Assembly: GCA_030849075.1 (NCBI GenBank)
Contig: JASAOO010003094.1
Location: 1-21,635 of the forward strand
DNA length: 21,635 nt
Reading direction: 5' to 3'
Source of the DNA: Zelonia costaricensis
Lineage: Eukaryota > Euglenozoa > Kinetoplastea > Trypanosomatida > Trypanosomatidae
Part shown: positions 1 to 8,100 of the stretch, one piece after another
Layout: each line of letters opens with the position of its first letter
How positions within the stretch are numbered: position 1 is the stretch's first letter
Notes under the pieces: generated by a model
What the model was told of the DNA's origin: nothing
Seen by the model: the letters and a program-made list of their open reading frames with translations, nothing else
The model's database searches: none
Position numbers and translations under genes: made by a program

Positions 1-2
1 CA

Positions 3-623
3 CGGCAGCAGCGGAACCGCAGCGAGAAGAAGTGGGACCCCTTCGACCTCGACGAGCCGCGCGGGAAGAAGATTGGCATCCTCGGCTACGGTGCAATTGG
101 CCGTCACGCAGCGCAGATGCTGCAGCCTATGGAGGTGGACATCACCGGCGTGCGGCGCACGCCGTCGAGCGAGCCGGTCGACGAGTTCGGCGTGAAGCTC
201 GTGAGCGGCGACGAGAAGCGCGACCACGTCATTCGCGAGAGTGACGTCGTGGTGAACATTCTGCCGGCCACACCAGAGACGGCGGGTCTCTTCAATGCGG
301 AGATGTTCAAGCAAATGAAGCCGACAGCCATTTACATCAACATTGGCCGCGGTAGGACGCAGGTCGACGCTGACATCGCACAGGCGCTCAACGACGGCGT
401 CATCGCCGGTGCCTCGCTCGACGTCTTCCAGCAGGAGCCGCTGCCGTCGTCCTCGCCGCTCTGGAGCGTTGACGACAGCAAGATTCTCCTGACGTCGCAC
501 AACGCGTGCATGACGGCCAAGTCCTTCTACGAAACCACTCGCCTCTTCAACAAGTACGCGGAGGACTACCTCAAGACGGGCAAGGTGAACGCCTACCAGC
601 CGGACGTCCGCCTCGGCTACTAG
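3..623 (+). CDS. D-isomer-specific 2-hydroxyacid dehydrogenase, copy 1 (5' end cut by window edge)
   Basis: This is the C-terminal 206 codons of an NAD(P)-dependent D-2-hydroxyacid dehydrogenase. The reading frame is open from the window edge to the TAG at 621-623. It aligns without gaps to residues 148-353 of the complete paralogue at 1975-3036, about three quarters identical by hand count (53 differences in 206). Visible family motifs are the Rossmann glycine motif GYGAIG, the catalytic-Arg segment NIGRGRTQVD, the catalytic-Glu segment LDVFQQEPLP and the catalytic-His segment TSHNACMT, so the R/E/H triad is present. The second beta strand ends in GVRRTP, basic rather than acidic, which suggests NADP(H). 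The C-terminus (...RLGY) has no SKL-type glycosomal signal, so a cytosolic location is inferred. The substrate is unknown; glyoxylate, hydroxypyruvate or another 2-keto acid are all possible. The missing N-terminal half lies upstream of the window. Confidence 0.93.
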   Translation, partial: RQQRNRSEKKWDPFDLDEPRGKKIGILGYGAIGRHAAQMLQPMEVDITGVRRTPSSEPVDEFGVKLVSGDEKRDHVIRESDVVVNILPATPETAGLFNAEMFKQMKPTAIYINIGRGRTQVDADIAQALNDGVIAGASLDVFQQEPLPSSSPLWSVDDSKILLTSHNACMTAKSFYETTRLFNKYAEDYLKTGKVNAYQPDVRLGY

Positions 624-908
624 GGCGTCTTCCATAGACGTGGGGCATCCTCGTCCTCTCTCCCTCGTTCTCTCTCTTACTATCGTATCAAGTAAGGCGG
701 GGTGCGCTGCGTGCTGTTGCTCCTACGAGATCAGCCACGGACAAGACCCCGTTCGGCGCGCGCCGGGAGTCGAGAAGCCTCCCCTCCCCTACCCCCCCCC
801 CCTCTGCGCCGGCGAAAGAAGGCGCCCTGTCCGCTACGAGTGCCTACTTCCGCGATCGCGTGTAGGCGCCGCTCCTGCAGCTTGCTGCGTCACAAGCAGT
901 GCGCGGGC

Positions 909-932
909 GTGCGTGTGCGTGTGTGTGTGTGC
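909..932. repeat. (GT)n-rich microsatellite
   Basis: An alternating GT tract with GC interruptions, ending in an uninterrupted run of GT at 919-930. It lies in the presumed 3' UTR of dehydrogenase copy 1. Such tracts are common between trypanosomatid genes and tend to vary in length. Confidence 0.8.
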
Positions 933-1257
933 AACCAGTGCGCACCCACGCCTCAGCTCTCTTTCTCTCTCTCGCAATCGGCAGAGAAGCTGCGTCGCTG
1001 TTTGCCTTCACCCCCTCCCCCAATCGTTCGTGCCTTTCCGTGAGCGAGGTTGTGCTCCCCCCTTTCCACTTTCTTTCTGCCCTTCAGCTCGCCCTTACTA
1101 ACAACTGCCTTGATGGTGCGTCCCTGGTCGGTTGCCGAACGCACCCTTCGTACTTCTTTCGCGCTCCTTCCCTTCCGTGTGTTTGTGTTCTCCTCGGGTG
1201 ATAGAGGGGGGAAGCAGGGGCACACCCTTCTGTTTGTTTGCTTTCCCTCTGGGTGCA

Positions 1258-1297
1258 CGTGTGTACGTCTGTCTGTGTCTGTGTGTGTGTGTGTTGT
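1258..1297. repeat. (GT)n-rich microsatellite
   Basis: A GT-rich tract with scattered C, with a pure (TG) core at about 1280-1293. It is followed directly by a CT-rich stretch at 1298-1333. Non-coding context. Confidence 0.8.
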
Positions 1298-1331
1298 GCT
1301 CTCTCTCTCCTCCCACCCCCCTCCATCTCTC

Positions 1332-1380
1332 TATATAAATATATATATATATATAAATATATATATATATGTGTGTGTAT
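1332..1380. repeat. (AT)n microsatellite with a GT tail
   Basis: About 40 bases of almost pure alternating AT, interrupted twice by an extra A (at about 1338 and 1355), followed by (GT)4 at 1371-1378. It stands out in an otherwise GC-rich window and is nearly self-complementary, so it could form a hairpin or unwind easily. Confidence 0.9.
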
Positions 1381-1766
1381 CATCTCCCGTTTTAACGACT
1401 TGAGCGTGCGTTACGTGTGGTGGGATCGGCACCACTGGAATGGAAAGCAAAAAGAAAAGAAAAACGACAGAATTGACAAACAAATAAGACGCAGCACCGG
1501 ACATGACAGTGGCTGCTCGTCTTTAGTTTGTTTGTACTCGTGCGGGCCTGCCAAATGGTCGCCCCTGTCTCTCTGCGCGTGTAGAAGCTGTGTCTGCGCC
1601 ACGGCCGCAGTCTCGTCCTTGCGCGGGCTGGGAAGGAGCGTCGTGAAGGCTGTGCGTCCCAAGCCCGCACAGATGGCTCCGACACTAGTGGCTTTGCACG
1701 GTGAAGACGTAGAGTGCTCTATGCAGCATTGGCTGTCAGCGGCGCCTTCCTCTCCTCAAAAGCACA

Positions 1767-1802
1767 GCCTCTCTTTGCCTCCCCGCACACTCCCTCATCT
1801 AG
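1767..1802 (+). promoter_or_regulatory. Candidate polypyrimidine tract and trans-splice acceptor for dehydrogenase copy 2
   Basis: A C/T-rich run (1768-1800, few purines) ends in TCTAG with the AG at 1801-1802. Trypanosomatid pre-mRNAs are trans-spliced at an AG downstream of such a tract. Using this AG would give a 5' UTR of about 172 nt before the ATG at 1975. Alternative AGs lie at 1867-1868 and 1883-1884, downstream of a second C-rich tract (1810-1825), so the exact site is uncertain. Confidence 0.4.
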
Positions 1803-1949
1803 CTCACAACTTCCTCCCCCCCCCGCTCACACCCATCAACTCGCCGTTCTCCATCGCACGCGCGCTAGAACACGCATTCCGTAGCACTTCGCTTCTCTCG
1901 CATCGTATCGCATTTGTGCTGCCCCCCGCGACCGGATTCAAGTCGCGCA

Positions 1950-1964
1950 AACACACACACACAC
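1950..1964. repeat. Short (AC)n tract just before the start codon
   Basis: An uninterrupted (AC) tract lies ten bases before the ATG at 1975, inside the presumed 5' UTR of dehydrogenase copy 2. No function can be assigned. Confidence 0.7.
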
Positions 1965-1974
1965 GTACTCGGCC

Positions 1975-3036
1975 ATGGGCTCCGTCACGGAATCGACGTC
2001 GGCCACGCCGCCGGTGCCGACGCTGTGCATCTGCGCCAACTTCAACTACAGTCGAACAAAGGACATCTCCGACATTATTGGTCGCGACCTTTTCCCAGAG
2101 CACTGCCTCTGCTTCAAGGACCCCACCGTCGAGTTCGCTGAGATCAAGGCGTCTGGCAAGCCCATTGTGCTGGCTGTCCTCGGGCCAATGGGGTGCCAAG
2201 CCATCAAGTTCCTTGGCGACGACTACGACAAGCCGCAGGCGGAGCGGCGGCTCAAGTGGTTGCACTGCTGCTCCGCCGGCCTCGACTTCTACCGGCTTCA
2301 CGAGCTGGAGAAGGAAGTGGCTGGGGTGCCCATCACCAACGTCAAGGGCGGCTACAACTACCTCCTTGCCCAGCACGTTCTCTTCTCCGTCCTCTACTTT
2401 GCGCGCCAGACTGCACGGCAACAGCGGAACCGCAGCGAGAAGAAGTGGGACCCCTTCGAGCTCGTCGAGCCGCGCGGGCAGAAGATTGGCATCCTCGGCT
2501 ACGGCGAGATCGGTCGCGAGAGTGGACGCCTGCTGCAGCCGCTCGGCATGGACGTCACCGGGGCGAAGCGCACGCCGTCGAGCGAGCCGGTCGACGAGTT
2601 CGGCGTGAAGCTCGTGAGCGGCGACGCGGCGCGGGACCGTCTTATTCGCGAGAGCGACTACCTCATCAACATTCTTCCCTTGACCAAGGAGACGGCGGGC
2701 CTGTTCAATGCCGAGCGCCTCGCCACCATGAAGCCAACGGCAGTCTACATCAACATCGGCCGCGGCGGGACGCAGGTGGACGTGGAGCTGGCCGAGGCTC
2801 TCCAGAAGGGCGTCATCGCTGGCGCCTCGCTCGATGTCTTCCAGCAGGAGCCGCTGCCGCCGTCCTCGCCGCTGTGGGACGTCGACGACAGCAAGATCCT
2901 CTTGACGTCGCACAACGCGTGCATGACGCCCGAGTCCTTCTGCTACTCGCAGCGCATCTTTTGCAAGTACGCGGAGGGCTTCCTCAAGACGGGCCGGGTG
3001 GACGCCTACCAGCCCGACATCTACGCCGGCTACTGA
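1975..3036 (+). CDS. D-isomer-specific 2-hydroxyacid dehydrogenase, copy 2 (complete, 353 aa)
   Basis: A complete NAD(P)-dependent D-2-hydroxyacid dehydrogenase of normal family length. The catalytic/substrate domain covers both ends; the inserted nucleotide-binding domain spans roughly residues 145-310. Visible landmarks are the substrate-loop motif CCSAGLD (98-104), the dinucleotide motif GYGEIG (175-180), catalytic Arg263 in INIGRGGTQVD, Glu292 in QQEPLP and His313 in TSHNACMT. The acidic residue that selects NAD at the end of the second beta strand is replaced by Lys198-Arg199-Thr200, which favours NADP(H) (inference). There is no signal peptide, membrane segment, PTS1 or PTS2, so a cytosolic enzyme is likely. 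The ATG lies in a GCCATGG context and no earlier in-frame ATG was seen in the preceding codons checked. The protein is not a formate dehydrogenase by motif. It lies downstream of a close paralogue, which suggests tandem duplication; the substrate is not determined. Confidence 0.95.
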   Translation: MGSVTESTSATPPVPTLCICANFNYSRTKDISDIIGRDLFPEHCLCFKDPTVEFAEIKASGKPIVLAVLGPMGCQAIKFLGDDYDKPQAERRLKWLHCCSAGLDFYRLHELEKEVAGVPITNVKGGYNYLLAQHVLFSVLYFARQTARQQRNRSEKKWDPFELVEPRGQKIGILGYGEIGRESGRLLQPLGMDVTGAKRTPSSEPVDEFGVKLVSGDAARDRLIRESDYLINILPLTKETAGLFNAERLATMKPTAVYINIGRGGTQVDVELAEALQKGVIAGASLDVFQQEPLPPSSPLWDVDDSKILLTSHNACMTPESFCYSQRIFCKYAEGFLKTGRVDAYQPDIYAGY

Positions 3037-3092
3037 AGAGAAACAAACAAACAAAAAAATCGCTGCAGTCGGTCAGCATCCTTTAAAATTCG

Positions 3093-3130
3093 TTTTCACT
3101 CGCTTCCTTGCTTTTTTTTTTTGACGTAAG
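3093..3130 (+). promoter_or_regulatory. Polypyrimidine tract plus AG, 57-94 nt after the copy 2 stop codon
   Basis: A pyrimidine-rich stretch ending in eleven consecutive T (3112-3122) is followed by the first AG at 3129-3130. By trypanosomatid rules this looks like a trans-splice acceptor, yet no convincing coding region begins downstream for 2 kb. It may be a cryptic or alternative acceptor, or only a UTR tract. Confidence 0.3.
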
Positions 3131-3296
3131 CGTGTGCGTGTGACGGGAGTCTGCTCCTTTGCAGGTGGAAGTGCTGTGGTTCACATCGACTAGCCGCATC
3201 GCCGCCGGCGCATGACTGGTCGTGTCACCCCTTCCATCCCATCACGCTCTCTCTCTCTCGCTCGCCCTGTGTCTATCAGTGCTCTTCGCCCCCACC

Positions 3297-3321
3297 TCGT
3301 GTGTGTGTGTGTGTGTGTGTG
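3297..3321. repeat. (GT)n microsatellite
   Basis: An uninterrupted GT run from 3299 to 3321 in the presumed 3' UTR of dehydrogenase copy 2. Confidence 0.88.
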
Positions 3322-3889
3322 AGTTTGTCTGTGCGCGCCTTCTCTTTTTTGCTGTTGTTGTTTTTGTTCTCGTCCGCATCTTACATGCGTGTGTCTTGTA
3401 TGTCTTTGCATGCTTGTTTTGTGATTTGCTCGCTGAGGCTCGTTCCGTGGTTTAAGTGCGTCCGGCGTTCTACGGAAAGAGGACTGCCTGCGTGGACTTG
3501 CGCCCTTGGTCGTCGACCTCCTCTCCCCCCCCCCTTCCCCCCTCCCCACCCTCTCTCTCTCGCCCCCACTCCTCCCGTGTCCCTTCCTCTGCTGCCCTGG
3601 CCCCCTTCTCGCCTGCTTGGCACACTCTTGTCGTCTCACGCGACGGCAGCGCTCCTCGTCTTCTCGCCCGCCGCGAAGAACGAAAGCACTTGCGAAGGGC
3701 GAGCTGTATGAGCTGCACACAAACAAAGAGCTCTCGTCGAAAGAAAAAGGGTAGAGATGGGCCAGGCAAGAAAGAGAACTGAGGCGTGATGATGTCTTGG
3801 TGCTGCGCGTGCTGATGCAGATGCCCACGGTATTTGAAGGTGAAGGCGGGCCCCCCTCCCTCTACCCACCCACCCCCATTACATTCCGT

Positions 3890-3935
3890 TTGTGTGCGTG
3901 TGCGTGTGTGTGTGTGTGTGTATGTGTGTGTGTAT
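3890..3935. repeat. (GT)n microsatellite
   Basis: A GT-rich tract with GC and TA interruptions; the longest pure run is at about 3904-3921. It is non-coding and is followed by an AG at 3938-3939. Confidence 0.85.
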
Positions 3936-4170
3936 ACAGCCCGGGTTTTTTGAGTTTCAGTGTTTTCCGTCGTTTCCTCGTTCTCACCGCTTGCCTTCAC
4001 CGCCAATATCGATTCCGTGGCGGTGGATGGCATGGAAGGAAGCAAAGGAGGAAAAAAAAAAAGCGCCTATCGTTTGATGTGTCCTCCGCACCTCTGTGCC
4101 TCCTCGTTCCTTTCTTCTCCCCGCCGCTCGTCTCGTGTTAACTCTTACTGCGCCTCGCGGTGCTCCAGCA

Positions 4171-4203
4171 AGGGGGGAGGAGGGAGGAGGGAGGAGGGAG
4201 GTG
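4171..4203 (+). repeat. GGGAGGA tandem repeat, potential G-quadruplex
   Basis: Heptamer units GGGAGGA repeat about three to four times. G-runs of at least three fall at 4172-4177, 4182-4184, 4189-4191 and 4196-4198, separated by AGGA loops, which satisfies the usual four-run quadruplex pattern. The G-rich strand is the sense strand, so a transcript through here could fold as RNA too. It lies in the dehydrogenase-VPS13 spacer. Confidence 0.75.
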
Positions 4204-5066
4204 GCAGAGGCATGATGCAAGCACGTCTCTGCGCTTGCTGATGTGCTTTTTGTTGTTGTTTTTGCTCTCTGTTTCTGTTTCTATTGCCTCTGTGCGGAAT
4301 GGGTTTCACACGGACAAATCCGCCGATGCAGGGAAATGAAAGCATCAAGAGCCTCTCCCGTCTGCCAGCCATGGGGCTGGTGGTGGCGCTGTACACGGGC
4401 CCCAGGCAAAGAGCTCGCGTCACAAGTTCCTGTGAATCCCCTTGTGAGTGTTTCCGTTTCTTGTTTCTGTTTTCTTGTTCCCATTTGGTCCCCCCCCCCC
4501 CTTGTGCGCCGCTCAAGGTCGTCCTTTTTTTCTTGCGGTGCGCCCCCCCAAAAAAAAAAGAACAGAAAACAATAACAACGCGTAGCTTTCTCGCTTCTGC
4601 CACCCGCGCCATCCCAAACGCGAAAACGGAGTGTCCCCGCAGCCTGAGTTGTTCGAGAATCGAAATGGAAGACGGCTGTTGAGGCGCTTTGCGTCCATCG
4701 AGGTGCTGTCAGCATCCGCAGGGACCTCAATAGAGAAGAAATAAAAAACAGCACAATCGATGGCGTGTTGCGCTCACGTCTCACTCTCCCATCATTTCAA
4801 TACCCACACTTCTGTGCTACTGCCGCACCGACGTCGCACACATTTTTCTTGTCCAAAAAAATTGCCGCCGCCGCCGCCATACAAGTGCCTCGCTAGATGA
4901 TAGCAACCGGGACGAGGTGGTCTGGTGTAATCAACGTGCTGCTGCTGCTTTTTATTCCTGCTCAGCACTGACGCTACACACACCCACCCCGCACAACCCC
5001 CGCCCCCTGCGTCCCCCAGGGCATCCCTTTGCTCGCTGCGAACCACCGTCAGCCACCTCATTTGTA

Positions 5067-5094
5067 CTTTTTTTTTTCCTCTGACCACCGCAAG
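5067..5094 (+). promoter_or_regulatory. Likely trans-splice acceptor of the VPS13 mRNA
   Basis: A tract of mostly T followed by CCTCT (5067-5082) precedes the first downstream AG at 5093-5094. Splicing there would leave a short purine-rich 5' UTR of 39 nt (5095-5133, rich in AAG/AAA) before the ATG at 5134. The spacing is typical of trypanosomatid acceptors, and no AG lies between tract and site. Confidence 0.6.
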
Positions 5095-5133
5095 GGGAAC
5101 CCACAAACAAGAAAAAAGAAAAAGAAGAAAGCG

Positions 5134-8100
5134 ATGTTCGACAAGTTTGTCGCGGACCTGCTTACGTCCTACCTGGGCGAGTACTTCGACAATATCGACC
5201 GGGAGCAGGTGAAGGTGTCGGTCTGGAATGGCCTCGTTCACATGCACCACCTCAAGGTTCGGCGAGACGCCCTGCGCTTCTTTGATGTGCCGGTCTGCGT
5301 GCTCATGGGTACCATCGAAGAGCTCACCGTCGTCATCCCGTGGACGCGGCTACGCTCCGAGTCGGTTGTGGTGCAGCTACGCAAGGCCCAGCTCATCGTA
5401 TCGGACAAGGAAACCGGCTGCTACAACCTCGACCAGGAAGTGCGTGAGGCTCGCGCCCGCCGGACGCACGAGCTGGCCTCCGCTGACGAGGTGCTTCTAC
5501 AGGCCTTTCGTGACGGACTGGCGAAGGCGAGCGCGGCCGCTGCCACGACGGCGCCGGCCGCGGACGCGGGGGACAGCAGTGACAGCAACTTTACAGCCCG
5601 GCTGAAGGCCAGCATCCTGAACAACATCCGCGTGGAGGTGGATCAGCTGTCTGTGCACTACACCTCCTGTTTGCCCAGCGTGGCCGAGCACGGCGACGAC
5701 GACGGGCTGCTGCTGCCTGAGGACGCTGTCGAGGACTCGGCCGCACCGGCACAGCAGCCGCCGCCTCCGCCCCCGCCCCCAAGAGCAACCGCCGCCAGTG
5801 TGGTCCGCTCCGCCGAGCGCCAAGCCTCCCTCACGTTCCAGATCAAGCAGGTGAAGACGTGCGGGTGCAACGAGCGCTTCGAGCCGGCCTTCGTGGCGCC
5901 TGGGGAGCGCATGGTGAGGCAGCTCATCCAGTTTAGCGGCGTCGCCGCCTCCCTCCGCACCGGTGCGGCGGCGGAGCTGCCCTTCCTGAAGCCGTTTGAC
6001 ATTTCGCTCGAGCTGGCCTATCAGCCGGTCTACACGGACATCTCGACACCACAGTACATGCTCGCCGCGCAGATGCAAGGCGGTTGTGCGTGTGTCGTGA
6101 CCAGTGAGGCGTGCATCACCTGCTACGGCCTGGCGCAGTACCTCGGCCTCGTGCGGCAGCGGCTCTCGGTGCGGCGGCTCCGCCCGGCAGGCCAGCGGCC
6201 CACAGTGAACCCGTCCGCCTGGTGGCGCTACGCTGTCGACGCGGTGAAGCAGCAGGTGCGTCAAGGCAGGAGCGCGGCGCTCAACTCGGCGCACAAGCCC
6301 ATGCCCTTCTCGTGGCTCACCTACACGGCGACAAAGCGGAAGCGCGATCGATACATGCGGCTGTACCTGCGTCACCAGCGCGCGGCGCTCGAGGCGACCG
6401 CGTGGCTGGAGCCGCTGACGGTGGACGAGCACGTTGAACTGGTCAGCCTCGAGGACGACTTGGCCGTCGACACCCTCAAACTCGCGAAGCGGCTCGCAGT
6501 GGAGCGGGTTGGGGTGGAGCGGGCCCAGTACGAGAAGGTGCTGTCGGAGAAGAAGGCGCAGGCCGCCGCCGCGCACGCGAGTGCCACGGCCCCGCAACAG
6601 GCTGGCGCGGCACCGAAGCCGCATCCGCAGCCGCAGCCCGCCGCGTCGGTGAAAGGCGGCAATGCCAGTGGCGGCGGTGGCAGTGGCGGCTGGTTTTCCT
6701 TCTGGCGCGGCAACGAGTCGACCACTGCAAGCGGCGCGGCAGCCGGCGGTGGCACTGCGGGGCCGGCTGACAACCTGAGCGAGGAGACGAAGGCGGAGAT
6801 GCGGGAGCTCGTGCAGCTCATGACAGCGGAGCGCTGGACAGAGGCCCAACGCGCCGTCATCGCGCAGAAGTTCGGCATGTCTGCCGATGAGGCGAGGGCG
6901 CTGGCGCAGCCCGGCCCCCTCCCCCTCAGCGGTGCGCCGCCCCCCAGTAGGGCCGCCGGCAGCGGCCAGCGCAGCGTGCCTCGCTGGATCGCCTTCCTGC
7001 AAGCCCGCGCGCTCTCTGTCGAGCTGCAGAGTCGCACTGGCGCCGCTGGCCCCACGGCGCCCGCCTCGGAGAAGGCAGACAGGCTGGCGCAGGTGACGGT
7101 GCAGCAGCTACAGGCGGGCGCAGAGTGGCGCGAGGCGGGTTCCACGGCGTCTGCAGATCCGGCGAACTCCCCCAAAGCGGCAGCCACCGCACTTCCGCTC
7201 GCCTACTACTGGGGCACAATGGACCGCTTTGCCGTCACTGCTGCGTCGCTGCCGGACACCCACAACCACCACGCCACCTCCACCAGCAGCAGCAGCAAGT
7301 CGTCAGCGTCGTCCGCAGTGCCGGAGCAGGTCATCTTCTCCGTGGCTCGCGGCGACGCGACGGGTGCCGGGTCAGCTGGCGCGGCCGTGGGGCAGCCGCG
7401 CACGCAGCAGTACCGCACTCGGGCTCCGCTGGAGGCGTGCTGGTCCGTGCTTCCGGACGCGTGCCGCCAGAGCGCCGCGGTGGAGGTGGAGTGGACGGTG
7501 CGGTCGCCACAGCAGCTGACGTCACGCACGTCGGCGCTGCACGCGGTGCGGGTCAGGCTGGAGCCGGTGCGTCTCGTCGTCGACGTCGTGCCGCTGCGCC
7601 ACCTGACCGACTTTTTCTTCACGGTGATGTGGCCCCCACCTCGCTCGTCCACAGCCGCACCATCGCACGTTGGCGAAGACCTCGCGAGCACCACCGCAGC
7701 CGCCCCGCCCCCTCTTGCCGGAGAGGCAAAATGCAGTGACGACTTCACGGCCTTGGGCATGCCAACGTCGGCGCAGCTCACCCGCATCGAGCGGCGCTGC
7801 GCCGCGGACGCCGATGCGCGACGTATCGTTCTGCGCCGCAAGGTGGAGCGGCAGCGCTCGCTGGAGTGGACGGTGTCGGTGGAGGCGGTGCACGTCTCGC
7901 TCTCGGAAGTTCCGCAAGTACAGGGCTGCGAGCTTGCCTTGACGCAGGTGCGCCTGTGCAACGATGTGGTGCACCGCCTGCAGCGGCAGGAGCGGCTGCG
8001 CGGGGAGGTGAAAGCCGCGCAAGGCATCGCATCGCCCGTCAGCGAAGTCGCCGCGGCCTCTCCGGCTGCCGCCCCGGTGGAGGCGCTCGGGGCACGCGAC

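Larger units (their letters stand above)
624..1974 (+). other. Non-coding spacer between the two dehydrogenase genes (3' UTR, intergenic, 5' UTR)
   Basis: About 1.35 kb without a convincing gene on either strand. The open frames here are low-complexity, lack family motifs and run through microsatellites. The stretch contains pyrimidine-rich blocks, two (GT)n tracts, an (AT)n tract, a more A-rich patch around 1440-1500 and, near its right end, pyrimidine tracts followed by AG dinucleotides that could direct trans-splicing of the next gene. It resembles a trypanosomatid intergenic region carrying the 3' UTR of copy 1 and the 5' UTR of copy 2; the processing boundaries themselves cannot be seen. 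Confidence 0.75.
3037..5133 (+). other. Long non-coding spacer (3' UTR of copy 2, intergenic, 5' leader of the VPS13 gene)
   Basis: About 2.1 kb without a credible gene on either strand. Longer open frames here, including one of 212 codons on the minus strand at 3190-3828, are made of low-complexity Arg/Gly/Glu/Ser/His runs created by CT, GT and C tracts and match no family I know. The region holds a T-rich acceptor-like signal at 3093-3130, (GT)n tracts at 3297-3321 and 3890-3935, a C-rich block at about 3518-3580, a GGGAGGA tandem repeat at 4171-4203, poly-C runs near 4490 and 4543, and the likely splice acceptor of the next gene at 5067-5094. Its start does not resemble the sequence following copy 1, so the two dehydrogenase mRNAs probably have different 3' UTRs. 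Confidence 0.75.

Noticed and set aside
1975..1995. N-myristoylation signal at the start of dehydrogenase copy 2 (MGSVTES)
   Set aside because: The fifth residue counted from Gly2 is Glu, where Ser/Thr or another small residue is needed, so it does not fit the motif.
1238..2608. 456-codon open frame running from the spacer into dehydrogenase copy 2 in another frame
   Set aside because: It begins at a non-ATG codon, crosses GT and AT microsatellites and overlaps the real dehydrogenase out of frame.
1975..3036. Formate dehydrogenase identity for the dehydrogenase genes
   Set aside because: The protein has the general D-2-hydroxyacid dehydrogenase R/E/H triad with Glu in EPLP, whereas NAD-dependent formate dehydrogenases have Gln in place of the catalytic Glu.
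1804..3054. Long minus-strand open frame (416 codons) opposite dehydrogenase copy 2, and similar long antisense or shifted frames across the VPS13 gene
   Set aside because: They are shadows of GC-rich coding sequence on the + strand; they show Arg/Ala/His-rich composition and no family motifs, while the + strand frames carry clear catalytic or domain signatures.
3190..3828. 212-codon minus-strand open frame in the spacer
   Set aside because: It consists of simple-sequence translations (Thr-His runs from GT repeats, Arg/Gly/Glu-rich stretches) with no recognisable domain; a gene on the minus strand would also break the directional cluster.
4300..4480. Possible SIDER-type degenerate retroposon in the spacer
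   Set aside because: These elements are common in Leishmania 3' UTRs, but I could not recognise the conserved signature or a matching second copy in the window; a profile search would be needed.
5029..5133. In-frame 35-codon N-terminal extension of the VPS13 protein
   Set aside because: It would start at TTG, it would translate the polypyrimidine tract, and it lies mostly upstream of the likely splice acceptor; the ATG at 5134 gives the conserved VPS13 N-terminus.
7728..7757. FFAT-like motif (DDFTAL) in the VPS13 protein for binding ER VAP proteins
   Set aside because: The Ala and Thr fit a phospho-FFAT, but the aromatic residue required at position 2 is Asp and there is no acidic residue at position 7.
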